A stretch of 64,000 nucleotides of DNA from Fulvivirga ligni (lineage in GTDB: Bacteria; Bacteroidota; Bacteroidia; Cytophagales; Cyclobacteriaceae). How positions within the stretch are numbered: position 1 is the stretch's first letter; every line of letters starts with the position of its first letter. The stretch is from positions 5,313,001 to 5,377,000 of the forward strand of contig NZ_CP089979.1 of the NCBI RefSeq assembly GCF_021389935.1. The letters are read 5' to 3'. This document shows positions 1 through 9,031 of this stretch, one piece after another. The notes below the pieces were generated by a model. That model did no database searches. It was given only the letters and a program-made list of their open reading frames with translations, and had not been told where the DNA came from. The translations under genes were made by a program, and so were the position numbers.

Positions 1-1709
1 TTACGATCCACCCATTCTGGAAATTCAATCTTCTCTCCATTATATGGCCTGAAAACAGAGGTAAGGTCACCACTGATGGTCCTTCTCCAACTGCTTATGT
101 TAGGCTCTTCTATCTTTTTACCAGTTTTATGAGATAAAAAGTTCTCCAAAAACTGAATTGTTGATGTAATATCACAAACTTCAGAGTTTACCCAGCCTCC
201 ACGAGACCATGGTGAAGCCACTATTAGTGGCACTCTAAAACCTAGCCCTACGGGGCTGGTTCTGGCATCTTGATCTGAAAAACTCTCTTTCTTCTCAGCC
301 GCTTTAGTAACGAACTCACCGGTTACGTCCAGACCCTCAGAAAGCTTTCCTGAACCATTATCTGCCGGATTAGGGGCTACAAATGGGGGTACATGATCAA
401 AATAGCCATCGTTTTCATCATAATTAACAATAAAAATGGTCTTTTTCCAGATTTCAGGGTTTTTAGTTAAAATATCTAGCACTTCAGATACATACCAGGC
501 TCCATACCAAGGTGCACTTGGGTGATCAGAAAACTTTTGAGGTGCCACTACCCAAGAAACCGCTGGCAGCTTGCCGCTATTTACATCACTCCTAAACTGA
601 TGTAGAATATCGCCTTTGGGCAGGTTGGTTTCGCGCTTCTCAGCCCCATCATCATAGGCCATGGATTGAACTTTGTGGTAATCAGGGTCCTTAATATTAG
701 TAGTGAAAGCCTTTTTATGTAAATTCTTTTGAACCTCAGTAAGCTCAGCAAATTTCTCTGGATTCCATTTACTGATATAGTCAGTGAGGGCCTTTAGCTT
801 TTGTTCCTTTTCTTGCTTTGCATCTATATCCTTTTCCTCAACAATTTCCTTTTCAAGCTGGACCTTAGTGGTAAGCATCCAATCATAATGGCCCGGACTA
901 AATCGTACTCCAAACTGCTCGAACCACTCTAAATTGTTATCCGTAAAATTTGCAAGTAATGAGTCATCTTCAACATTGGTAGGCAAGCTCACTTCATTTT
1001 GATATACTCGCCATGAGACCCCTGCTTCTTCCAGGCGTTCTGGAAATGTGGTCCAGTTTACCTCGTTGTCATATCCCATCTCTCCATTCCGAACTTTTGC
1101 CTTGTCCTGAGGACCATTGTGAGTTTTACCTGTCCAGAAGTAATTTCGGTTGGTAGTAGTACCTGTTAAAGCGGCACAAAAATGCTGATCACACACCGTG
1201 AAGGCATCAGCCATGGCGTAATAAAAAGGAATATCTTCACGGGTATAATATCCCATGGTTAATGGAAAATCTCTATATTCAGGGTTACCGGGGCGCTTTG
1301 CTTCAATCCATCCATCAAACTTACCTTCATTTCGAGCATCTACCTGATTCTCCCATGAATGCGGAAGGTCTCCCATCCAGGTCACTTTAGTATTCTTAAT
1401 ATCCAGTCTGTGGGGTGTAAATCTATTTCCATGATTATCAGGCTGCAGCCAAACTGGAAACTTACCTGGAATTGTAATGGCTCTGGGATCATTAAAACCA
1501 CGTACCCCTTTTAAAGTACCGAAGCAATGATCAAAAGATCGGTTTTCCTGCATCAGCATCACCACATGCTCGGCATCATAAAAAGTGGTGCCGGGATCTG
1601 GTGCTATAGCCATGGCTTTATGCACAGATTGTGGTAAAACATGCCAGGCTCCTGCTCCACCAGTGAGCAATGCTACTTTTTTAAGGAAATCTCGTCTAGA
1701 ATCAGTCAT
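1..1709 (-). CDS. Phosphocholine-specific phospholipase C, partial (C-terminus beyond left edge)
   Basis: Hydrolyses phosphatidylcholine or sphingomyelin head groups outside the cytoplasm (family knowledge). About 569 N-terminal residues are present and the gene runs off the left edge. The Met at 1709 is followed at once by a twin-arginine motif (SRRDFLKK) and a short hydrophobic stretch, so Tat export is likely and this start is convincing. Superfamily signatures are visible: EHVVMLMQENRSFDHCFG near residue 45, a later NYDENDGYFDH segment, and RVPLIVASPWSRGG. Family members usually carry C-terminal DUF756 domains, which would lie outside the window. It lies 171 nt downstream of a SusC/SusD pair on the same strand, so co-expression is possible but not shown. 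Confidence 0.9.
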   Translation of the reverse strand, partial: MTDSRRDFLKKVALLTGGAGAWHVLPQSVHKAMAIAPDPGTTFYDAEHVVMLMQENRSFDHCFGTLKGVRGFNDPRAITIPGKFPVWLQPDNHGNRFTPHRLDIKNTKVTWMGDLPHSWENQVDARNEGKFDGWIEAKRPGNPEYRDFPLTMGYYTREDIPFYYAMADAFTVCDQHFCAALTGTTTNRNYFWTGKTHNGPQDKAKVRNGEMGYDNEVNWTTFPERLEEAGVSWRVYQNEVSLPTNVEDDSLLANFTDNNLEWFEQFGVRFSPGHYDWMLTTKVQLEKEIVEEKDIDAKQEKEQKLKALTDYISKWNPEKFAELTEVQKNLHKKAFTTNIKDPDYHKVQSMAYDDGAEKRETNLPKGDILHQFRSDVNSGKLPAVSWVVAPQKFSDHPSAPWYGAWYVSEVLDILTKNPEIWKKTIFIVNYDENDGYFDHVPPFVAPNPADNGSGKLSEGLDVTGEFVTKAAEKKESFSDQDARTSPVGLGFRVPLIVASPWSRGGWVNSEVCDITSTIQFLENFLSHKTGKKIEEPNISSWRRTISGDLTSVFRPYNGEKIEFPEWVDR

Positions 1710-1824
1710 TGGAAATAAAAATCGGTCGTAGGTTAATGCGTTGCAAAGTAAGTTATCAGGTTTTAATAAAATGCCTATTCAGGTTATGAATTTGTTAACC
1801 ATAAAACATCAGCTCTGAAATGAA

Positions 1825-1856
1825 ACTATCCAATGACTGGAAAGCCATCGGATAGT
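1825..1856 (-). terminator. Weak hairpin between susD-like gene and phospholipase C
   Basis: Seven-base arms ACTATCC and GGATAGT flank an 18-nt loop just after the SusD-like stop codon. There is no clean T-run on the minus strand, so this may be a processing or pausing hairpin rather than a terminator. Confidence 0.25.
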
Positions 1857-1880
1857 CAATATTGTGATTTAAATTCTATT

Positions 1881-3356
1881 TTATTCTAACCACCAGGTAA
1901 TTTCATGGATATCATCATTGCTGGCACCAAACTGCTCAGCTATGGCAGCATCTACATTACTAGTGTTAAAATTATACTCAGACTGAGGGTACATCCATCG
2001 GTATGGAATAGTTACACCTGATGGTCTTCTAAAAGTAGGCTCGCCTGTTCTCAAATGCTCGAAATATGCTGACCAACCAATCTGTAAGAATGACTGCAGG
2101 TATTTCTGCATAATGATAAGCTCCACTTTTGATTGCATGTCACCAGCATTAGCAAAACTGTTAATACTTTTAGCCAGGTAGTCATCAGCTTCACTTTCAG
2201 AAACATACTCAGAATAGTTCTCAGCATACATTTCATAGAACTTGAACGAGGCTTTTACACCAGAATTGTACAGCTGAGCGGCATCTGCGGATATCCAACC
2301 TCTCACGGCTGCTTCTGCCAAAATGAGTTGTTGTTCGGAGAAACCCAAAAGCATATAAGGCTCATTTTCAGGATCTTGATAGTATCTCGGATTTACTTTT
2401 GAGACCTTACCATTAGCGGCTTTCAAGTTCACATCATTATACTGAGCTGCAGGGTCACCGCCTTCATAAGCAGTAAAATCATTGATAGCCTTACCATCTT
2501 CTTTGGCTGACTTGGTTTGTGTAGCATAGATGAACAACCTTGGGTCTTCACGATCTTGCAACCTTTTTATAAAGGTAGAATCCATGTACATACCAGAGCT
2601 AAAACCACTGCTATTGAAATGAGGATACCTGTTATTCTGCTGATCTAAAAATACTAACTGGCCATTATCCGCCACGCTCTCCATTAAAGGCTCATTTTGA
2701 TAAATAGAGGCAAAATCTGAAGCGCTAACCACCCCATTTTTATTAGACAAAGTAAGCATTACTTTTAGTCTGAAAGCATTGATTAGTTTTCTCCATGACT
2801 CGGTGCTTCCATCATAAATAATGTCTCCGGCGATAATAGCATTGCTGGATTTCAAAATGTCATTAGCTTCAGCTAGCTCAGCAAGAATACCTTCAAAAAT
2901 GGCCTGCTGATCATCATACTCAGGTTGATAATTTTCAGAACCTTCACCACTCAAGGCATCAGTATAAGGCACATCTCCAAAAGTGAGTGTTAAGTTATAG
3001 AAGTAATAGGCTCTGAAAAATTTACCTAAAGCGATATAAGAATCATCCTCTATACGCTCTGCCTCCTCCATCATTTTAGTGACATTTCTTAACGTAGAAT
3101 AATCGTCAAAATCTCCCCTATTCCATTTATAATATTGGTAAGAATTTTCACCATCAGTTTGAACCAGCATTTTAATGGCATACAAAGGATCAGTGCCCGT
3201 AAAGGCCTGAAAAGCATTCCATTCAACATTGGTAAGCAATAGCTGAGGGTGTGTTTTAGTTGGTGAATTAGGGTTCACATTCATTTCCTCCAGGTCCTGA
3301 CATGCAGAAAGCCCAACCACTATACTTAATATGATTAATATCTTTTTCATCTTCAT
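1881..3356 (-). CDS. SusD/RagB-family nutrient-binding outer membrane lipoprotein
   Basis: Surface lipoprotein that captures substrate for its SusC partner (family knowledge). The 491-residue protein begins with a lipoprotein signal peptide ending LSACQD (lipobox Cys about residue 19), and Met3 could also be the start. The mature N-terminus DLEEMNVNPNSPT and the TPR-like helical body resemble the SusD-like_2 branch, often paired with TonB receptors of unknown substrate. It follows the SusC-type gene by 18 nt, so the two form one transcription unit. The substrate cannot be read from sequence; the phospholipase C just downstream is the only hint. Confidence 0.9.
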   Translation of the reverse strand: MKMKKILIILSIVVGLSACQDLEEMNVNPNSPTKTHPQLLLTNVEWNAFQAFTGTDPLYAIKMLVQTDGENSYQYYKWNRGDFDDYSTLRNVTKMMEEAERIEDDSYIALGKFFRAYYFYNLTLTFGDVPYTDALSGEGSENYQPEYDDQQAIFEGILAELAEANDILKSSNAIIAGDIIYDGSTESWRKLINAFRLKVMLTLSNKNGVVSASDFASIYQNEPLMESVADNGQLVFLDQQNNRYPHFNSSGFSSGMYMDSTFIKRLQDREDPRLFIYATQTKSAKEDGKAINDFTAYEGGDPAAQYNDVNLKAANGKVSKVNPRYYQDPENEPYMLLGFSEQQLILAEAAVRGWISADAAQLYNSGVKASFKFYEMYAENYSEYVSESEADDYLAKSINSFANAGDMQSKVELIIMQKYLQSFLQIGWSAYFEHLRTGEPTFRRPSGVTIPYRWMYPQSEYNFNTSNVDAAIAEQFGASNDDIHEITWWLE

Positions 3357-3374
3357 TTTCGAATTATCAGGTTA

Positions 3375-6300
3375 TTAGAATGTAGCTTGAAGCGTAACAC
3401 CAACATATCTGGCTGATGGATCTTGCAGATCATTATCATTACCATAATCAGGATCCAGATAAGGCATCTTTTTCCAAATGGCCAGATTATAACCGTATAC
3501 AGATAGGTTAAGGTGCTGTAATTTGCTAGACTGAATGATGTTCATCAGGTCATAGCTTACAGAAACCCTCCTCAATTTAAAGTAACTACGATCGAAAGTA
3601 TTGGCGAAAAACTCATTTTCATCCTCTGTTACTTTGGCTCGGTAAGGATAAACCTGACTCCAGGTTTGCCAGCTCACAGCGGTGGTATTTTGAGAATATT
3701 TTCTAGTATCTGAGATCACGTCACCATTTACATCTCTGGTAAGCTCACCTTCTGTTATATTTACCCCTTCCGGAACGTAAACAGGCTGTCCTGCGGCATA
3801 TTCCTCATCTCTATATTTAGTAGAATTAGGATGCTTTCCACCCCACCACATTTTCTCGATAGTTAATGAATTGATGATTCCTCCCCAGGCTCCATCCACG
3901 TCTACATTAATAGTGAAGTCTTTTACTTTGAACACATTCTGAAGCCCAAGCCTCCACGATGGATCCAGGTGTCCCAGATTTTGCTGATAAGCATCTCTGG
4001 TAGGTAAGCCTGTGTTTGCATCAATAATCACCTGACCGTCAGCACTTTTCTGCCAAACCGTACCATAGTAGCTATCCGCTCTTTCTCCTTCCTTAAGGTT
4101 TCCAAATTTCTCATTATCACCATAGATATCTGTGATCTTTTTCACTGATCGCGTCCAGTTAAGCCCCACATTCCAGCTAAAATCACTGGTGTTTATTGGC
4201 ATGTAATGAATCATAGCTTCAAAACCATTAGTGGTATACTCGTTGCCATTCACTTTTCGGGTAGAGAAGCCTGAGGCATTTGAAATAGAAAGGTCTATAA
4301 TCTGATTTTCATCCAGTATTCTGTAGTAAGTACCTTCTATTGATACCTTTCTTTCCAAAAGTGAAGTAGAAAATCCCACCTCCGAAGTGGTAGATTTCTC
4401 AGGCATAATGGAAGCATTCACTAACCCTGATGGATACTGAACAGATGGTGTAGACCCATAAGTAACACCCTGATTGTAAGTAGAGAAAATAGAATAAGGA
4501 TCTAAATCACTAGACACCTGAGACCACGAACCATACACCTTAAAGTAATCCATGGCTTGAGGAAACGACATAAGCTCTGACAGCACTGCGCTTAATGATG
4601 CTGATGGATAGAAATAGGAATTAGTAGAAGTAGGCAATGTAGAAGACCAGTCATTCCTTGCGGAGAAGTTTAGAAATATAGAATTTAAAAAGTCAAGCTC
4701 TACGGTACCGTAAACACTTCGGATCGATTTCTCTCTTAGCAGGTTGCTTCCCATGATATTACCCTGAGAATTACTCAGATTATATATTTCCGGCACAATA
4801 AGTCCATCTGTAGATGAATATTCTTCCTGATATTTTCTGTAGAAGTTAGACGCTCCTGCATTGATGGTGAATCCAACATTGGTAGATAAATCCTTGGTGT
4901 ATGACGCAAGCACATCAGTATCAAAGTTTAGCTGGTTCTTATTCCAGTTTTTATAATCTCCATTTCTTGAATCTCCATAGTTAAGATAAGATTTTGGCGT
5001 TTGAATGTCTTCAAATGATCTTTGCTCTCTGGCAGAAACGCGACCTTGTAAATAAAAATCAGGCGTTATCTGATACTTCAGCTTTAACTTTCCATCAAGT
5101 GTATTCTTATTATACTCCTGCTCCAGCTCGTAAGCGGCAAAGTACACATTATTATACCACGCATAGTTATAATTAGCCTGACGGTAGCCCTCAAAACCAG
5201 GCACATACATATGATTTTTCAAGTCATTGCCATCTACATCATCACCCATCCATACCAAAATAGTATACATGTGATTTTTAGGACCATAGCCATAGCGCGG
5301 ATAATTCGGGGAGTACACTTTATTATAACTCAAAGTAGCATCTAGCTGCACCTTGCTGGAAAGGTCATAAGACGAGTTAAAGGTAAGTCCACCCGTCTGC
5401 ATGGAAGTATTTGGCACCTGCCCTTTTTGGTAGGCATAATTACCAGAAAAGTAAAACCTTGATTTGTCTCCCTGAAAGCCGATTGAAAAATCGTTTTTAG
5501 TAACAATTCCGGTCTGAAGAAAATCTTTAAGATTATCATGTCTTACCCAGTCGGTAGGCACTCTTTCATATCTTGATTTATCATCATAGATGGTCCCAGC
5601 TACGTTACCGTACCATTCTATCACTTCACCAGTTTGTTTATCTCTGATCGGGCTATTCCACTGTGGCACTTTTACGCCAGGCTCAAATTTTGGTCCCCAG
5701 ATCATATCACCATCAGAAATACCGCCATCTGCACCATCCCAAAATTCATACTGACCATTGGATCCGTTACCATATTCCGTTTGTGTTTCAGGGAATACTG
5801 TGAAGCCAGCTGTGAACATATCACTAGTTGAAAAATTGACTACAAGCCCTGGTTTAGTGGCATTTTTACGTGTAATAAGGATAGCCCCATTCTTACCTCT
5901 GGAACCATAAAGCGCTGAAGCAGCACCTCCTTTTAGTACGTTAATACTTTCAATATCTTCCGGAGAGATATCATAAAGGTTAGTCTCTACAGGTACACCA
6001 TCTAACACAATAAGTGGTGTTTTGCCTCTTAAACTAAAAGAAGGCGATTGGAAAATACCTGTTGGGTTATTTACTGTAAGACCAGCCACTCTTCCGGTGA
6101 GCGCGTTTCCGAGGTTAAGCGTGCTAGCCTCATTAATCACCTCAGTATTAACCTCCTGCGTGGCATAGCCAAGCTTTTTCTTTTGCTGCTTAATACCGAT
6201 GGCAGTAACTACCACCTCATCAAGGCTGATCTTTTCCTCCTCCATGGTGATATTAATAGTAGACCTACCAGCGATCTGTACTTCTTGCTGAGCATAACCA

Positions 6301-6518
6301 ATAAAACTGAATATAAGTGTAGCTTCAGCAGGAACTTGCAAGCTGAATGATCCGCCTGCGGCAGTAACAGTACCTAAATTGGTACCCTTTACAATAACAT
6401 TGACACCCGGAAGACCTTCTCCTGATGCATCTGTCACCTTCCCTTCTACCCTTTCCTGTGCAAAGGAAAAAGAAGCAGAAAGCAACAAGAATAAAATAGC
6501 AAGTAAATGTGTTTTCAT
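3375..6518 (-). CDS. SusC/RagA-family TonB-linked outer membrane transporter
   Basis: TonB-dependent outer membrane importer, 1047 residues. Order: signal peptide (MKTHLLAILFLLLSASFSFA), a carboxypeptidase-regulatory-like domain (RVEGKVTDASGEGLPGVNV, about residues 22-105), a plug domain with IVLDGVPVE and the SusC-typical ESINVLKGGAASALYGSRG, then a long beta-barrel ending in an aromatic residue (LQATF). The open frame extends 21 codons upstream to 6581, but that start lies at or upstream of the predicted transcription start and breaks the signal peptide, so I use 6518. Paired with the SusD-like gene 18 nt downstream. No FecR-like N-terminal signalling domain is seen. Confidence 0.93.
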   Translation of the reverse strand: MKTHLLAILFLLLSASFSFAQERVEGKVTDASGEGLPGVNVIVKGTNLGTVTAAGGSFSLQVPAEATLIFSFIGYAQQEVQIAGRSTINITMEEEKISLDEVVVTAIGIKQQKKKLGYATQEVNTEVINEASTLNLGNALTGRVAGLTVNNPTGIFQSPSFSLRGKTPLIVLDGVPVETNLYDISPEDIESINVLKGGAASALYGSRGKNGAILITRKNATKPGLVVNFSTSDMFTAGFTVFPETQTEYGNGSNGQYEFWDGADGGISDGDMIWGPKFEPGVKVPQWNSPIRDKQTGEVIEWYGNVAGTIYDDKSRYERVPTDWVRHDNLKDFLQTGIVTKNDFSIGFQGDKSRFYFSGNYAYQKGQVPNTSMQTGGLTFNSSYDLSSKVQLDATLSYNKVYSPNYPRYGYGPKNHMYTILVWMGDDVDGNDLKNHMYVPGFEGYRQANYNYAWYNNVYFAAYELEQEYNKNTLDGKLKLKYQITPDFYLQGRVSAREQRSFEDIQTPKSYLNYGDSRNGDYKNWNKNQLNFDTDVLASYTKDLSTNVGFTINAGASNFYRKYQEEYSSTDGLIVPEIYNLSNSQGNIMGSNLLREKSIRSVYGTVELDFLNSIFLNFSARNDWSSTLPTSTNSYFYPSASLSAVLSELMSFPQAMDYFKVYGSWSQVSSDLDPYSIFSTYNQGVTYGSTPSVQYPSGLVNASIMPEKSTTSEVGFSTSLLERKVSIEGTYYRILDENQIIDLSISNASGFSTRKVNGNEYTTNGFEAMIHYMPINTSDFSWNVGLNWTRSVKKITDIYGDNEKFGNLKEGERADSYYGTVWQKSADGQVIIDANTGLPTRDAYQQNLGHLDPSWRLGLQNVFKVKDFTINVDVDGAWGGIINSLTIEKMWWGGKHPNSTKYRDEEYAAGQPVYVPEGVNITEGELTRDVNGDVISDTRKYSQNTTAVSWQTWSQVYPYRAKVTEDENEFFANTFDRSYFKLRRVSVSYDLMNIIQSSKLQHLNLSVYGYNLAIWKKMPYLDPDYGNDNDLQDPSARYVGVTLQATF

Positions 6519-6556
6519 TGTGCGATTGGTTGGTTGATAAGCTGTTTCATTACAAG

Positions 6557-6568
6557 CACTTATAAGTG
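6557..6568 (-). promoter_or_regulatory. Palindrome in the 5' UTR of the first susC-like gene
   Basis: A perfect 12-base palindrome, CACTTATAAGTG, lies 39 nt upstream of the susC start and a few bases after the predicted transcription start. It could be an operator or a 5' UTR hairpin; the sequence alone does not decide. Confidence 0.4.
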
Positions 6569-6578
6569 TTTGCTTGTG

Positions 6579-6607
6579 CAAAATTATTAGCTCTAATCAC
6601 CGGCCAA
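6579..6607 (-). promoter_or_regulatory. Predicted promoter for susC-susD (first pair)
   Basis: Read on the minus strand: TTG at 6607-6605, an 18-nt spacer, then TAATTTTG at 6586-6579, a perfect match to the Bacteroidota -7 consensus TANNTTTG. It places transcription start near 6573 and supports translation from 6518. Confidence 0.55.
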
Positions 6608-6909
6608 TCACATCGGTTATTATCTGTTTTTTAATTATATCTGGTAAAACTTAATCAAAACTCAATGCATTTGTCTTTGAGTGCAAAAGCACTTAACAAT
6701 AGAGTAAAATTAAGAAAACTGCATAAAGCTGCATTATTAGACTTTAGAGGACTTTTTCAAGCTTACAAAGTGCTAAATCGATTTATTAAATAAAGACTTT
6801 TGATATATTGATTAAATATTCATGAAGTTTAAGTGATATTATATTGATAGAAATGTTGGGTTAGATGATGTGTGGGTGAAGTTAGTTAAACATTAAAAGT
6901 GAAAATATT
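6608..6909. other. Non-coding divergent intergenic region
   Basis: About 300 AT-rich bases between the divergent susC-like and BspA-like genes. I see no convincing ORF, tRNA or repeat here; only the promoters at its two ends. Confidence 0.6.
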
Positions 6910-6917
6910 TATATTTG
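6910..6917 (+). promoter_or_regulatory. Predicted -7 element for the BspA-like lipoprotein gene
   Basis: TATATTTG followed by C matches the Bacteroidota TANNTTTG element, 22 nt before the ATG at 6940. No clear -33 TTTG is seen at the right spacing. Confidence 0.45.
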
Positions 6918-6939
6918 CAATTTCCATCAAATCGCATTT

Positions 6940-8460
6940 ATGAAAAAGGAAGTTGTATTTGTACTATTAATGCTCATAACATTCATGTGGATAGGCTGCA
7001 GTGAAGATGACCCAGTGACACCACCATTGCCTCCTAACACCGATGAGCCAAATCCAGAGCTAGAGCCTATAGTAATTACAGCAAAAGATTTTCAAACAAC
7101 AATTGATGAAAATCCTGAAAGTGGAACTGTCTTAGGAAAAATTGAAGCGTCTGCCAGCCGAGATTCACTCGCTTTCAAATTATATAACATTAAACCCTAT
7201 GGATCACTAACCATAGATTCGGTAACTGGTGAGTTAATGGTAAAAGAAGCCACTCTCTTTGATTTTGAAAAAAATGAAACTATTATCAGCACTGTGGTGA
7301 TAACTGCAAAAGATAGTACACAAGCCGAAATACAAGCTGTAATAAACTTAAAAGACCTTGATGACCCGAAAAGTTTTATTACTACCTGGGTAACCACTCA
7401 GCAGAATGAAGAGATAATTATTCCCGTTAATAACTGGACCTATTCTTATAATTACACAGTTGACTGGGGCGATGGGCAAGTGACGATGAATCATACTGAT
7501 GACGCCTTTCACACCTATAAAGAGGCTGGGGAACATCAAGTTGAGATCACCGGAATATTCCCAGCTATATTTTTTCAAAAGCTATTATGGGGAAAAACGG
7601 CGTATGCACGTAAATTGGTTTCTATTGATCAATGGGGAGATAACGAATGGGCTTCTTTCGAAGGAGCATTTAGTATTGGTTATAATTTGAAGGCCAATTT
7701 CAAGGATGCTCCCAACTTAAAGAACGTTACAAAACTTAATGGTATGTTTTCATCAACCAAAATTGACTGTGACCTTAACTCTTGGGACATGAGTCATATT
7801 GAGCAAATAGATTCTATGTTTTCACACAATGAGGTTTTCAATGGTGACATCAGCCAATGGGATGTCAGCAATGTGAAAAGTATGCATAGGGTATTTAATG
7901 GTGCTGAATCCTTCAATCAGGATATTAATCAATGGGATGTGAGCAATGTACAAGATATGTCTCAAATGTTTAAATATGCCAAGGATTTTAATCAAGATTT
8001 AAACCAATGGAATGTCAGCTCTGTCACTAACATGTACGAAATGTTCAATTATTGCGCTGCGTTTAATGGTGACATATGCGATTGGGATGTTAGTAATGTT
8101 CAAAGGATGTCAGGCATGTTTTATAGTGCTAACTCTTTCAATCAGAATATTGGAAGCTGGGAAATTGGCAGTGTTACAGATTTATATACAATGTTTTTTG
8201 AAGCAAATAGCTTCAATCAAGATTTAAGTAGTTGGAATATAAGTAATGTTGAAAGAATGTACTTAATATTTGGCAGTAGTTTATCGACCACAAATTATGA
8301 TAACACCCTGGAAGGTTGGTCAAAGCAGGATGTAAAGGAAGGTGTTCATTTAGTTACGAGTGGACAGAAATACTGCTCTAAGGGTGAATCAGCAAGAGCA
8401 ATATTAACCTCCAAAGGATGGACCATAACAGGAGATGAAAAGGCAGAAGACTGCGAATAA
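6940..8460 (+). CDS. BspA-like surface lipoprotein with DUF285 repeats
   Basis: Cell-surface lipoprotein of unknown ligand, 506 residues. A lipoprotein signal peptide ends WIGCSEDD (Cys about residue 20), then a Pro/Glu-rich linker, a cadherin-like domain (IDENPESGTVLGKIEA to about residue 150), a PKD-like strand region (VDWGDGQVTMNHTDDAFHTYKEAGEHQVEI), and at least seven 25-residue repeats of the form MF..A..FNQD+..WDVSNV..M from about residue 265 to 445. These are DUF285 (BspA / Mycoplasma lipoprotein) repeats, known in adhesins and surface proteins. Monocistronic, divergent from the SusC/SusD pair and convergent with the next gene. Confidence 0.85.
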   Translation: MKKEVVFVLLMLITFMWIGCSEDDPVTPPLPPNTDEPNPELEPIVITAKDFQTTIDENPESGTVLGKIEASASRDSLAFKLYNIKPYGSLTIDSVTGELMVKEATLFDFEKNETIISTVVITAKDSTQAEIQAVINLKDLDDPKSFITTWVTTQQNEEIIIPVNNWTYSYNYTVDWGDGQVTMNHTDDAFHTYKEAGEHQVEITGIFPAIFFQKLLWGKTAYARKLVSIDQWGDNEWASFEGAFSIGYNLKANFKDAPNLKNVTKLNGMFSSTKIDCDLNSWDMSHIEQIDSMFSHNEVFNGDISQWDVSNVKSMHRVFNGAESFNQDINQWDVSNVQDMSQMFKYAKDFNQDLNQWNVSSVTNMYEMFNYCAAFNGDICDWDVSNVQRMSGMFYSANSFNQNIGSWEIGSVTDLYTMFFEANSFNQDLSSWNISNVERMYLIFGSSLSTTNYDNTLEGWSKQDVKEGVHLVTSGQKYCSKGESARAILTSKGWTITGDEKAEDCE

Positions 8461-8505
8461 CTCTTTGCAGCTTTCATCATTTTACCGAAACCCAATGCAA
8501 CAACA

Positions 8506-8949
8506 TTAATATGTACTCTGCTCTATTTCAACAATATACCTAAACCCAGGCATCAGTTCAATGATTTCAGCGGTACGGTAATGATCACTCCCTATTCCTG
8601 CCAGCCGCTGCTCTATAATTTTATGATCTGGATCATGAGGGTCTGTATAAACCACTTTTTCGTCCTCGTAAATACCTGACCTGGATAAAATCACCAATCC
8701 TATGGTCTGGAGAATAAGAAAAATAAAAGTGGTAATCATTAACGTTCGCCCGAGACTTCTCAAATTCTGTATGACATCCGCAGATAAAACCATTAGCAAA
8801 AAAGTAAAGCAAAGTACCGATAAGGCATATGCTCTATAAATAGCTGAATTTGTAGCCTCTATTGGTATAATATCTTTAATCCAAATACTGATTGTACCGA
8901 TGATCACGTATAGTAAGATCGTTAGAGCGAATTTACTTTTGGTAGACAT
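8506..8949 (-). CDS. Small three-helix membrane protein, unknown function
   Basis: 147 residues with three hydrophobic helices at about residues 6-25, 37-60 and 69-91, then a soluble C-terminal tail of about 55 residues with several acidic residues (IYEDEKVVYTDPHDPDHK). I recognise no family. It lies downstream of the luciferase-like monooxygenase on the same strand; the 67 nt between them is filled by GTTATTG heptamer repeats. Topology suggests an inner-membrane protein. Confidence 0.6.
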   Translation of the reverse strand: MSTKSKFALTILLYVIIGTISIWIKDIIPIEATNSAIYRAYALSVLCFTFLLMVLSADVIQNLRSLGRTLMITTFIFLILQTIGLVILSRSGIYEDEKVVYTDPHDPDHKIIEQRLAGIGSDHYRTAEIIELMPGFRYIVEIEQSTY

Positions 8950-8963
8950 GTGGGTAATGTAGT

Positions 8964-9031
8964 GGTTATTGAGTTATTAGTTATTTGGTTATTAGTTATT
9001 GGTTATTGGTTATTGGTTATTGAGTTATTGG
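8964..9031. repeat. GTTATTG heptamer tandem repeat
   Basis: Nine near-consecutive GTTATTN heptamers, some separated by one extra A or G. The array includes the last codons and stop of the downstream-facing oxidoreductase gene and the spacer before the small membrane protein. A related array lies at 35599-35677. Confidence 0.8.

Noticed and set aside
6048-6350. 100-codon open frame antisense to the first susC-like gene
   Set aside because: Within the conserved plug-domain coding region; no independent support.
6519-6581. N-terminal extension of the first SusC-like protein
   Set aside because: The extended start is at or upstream of the predicted transcription start and would precede a normal signal peptide.
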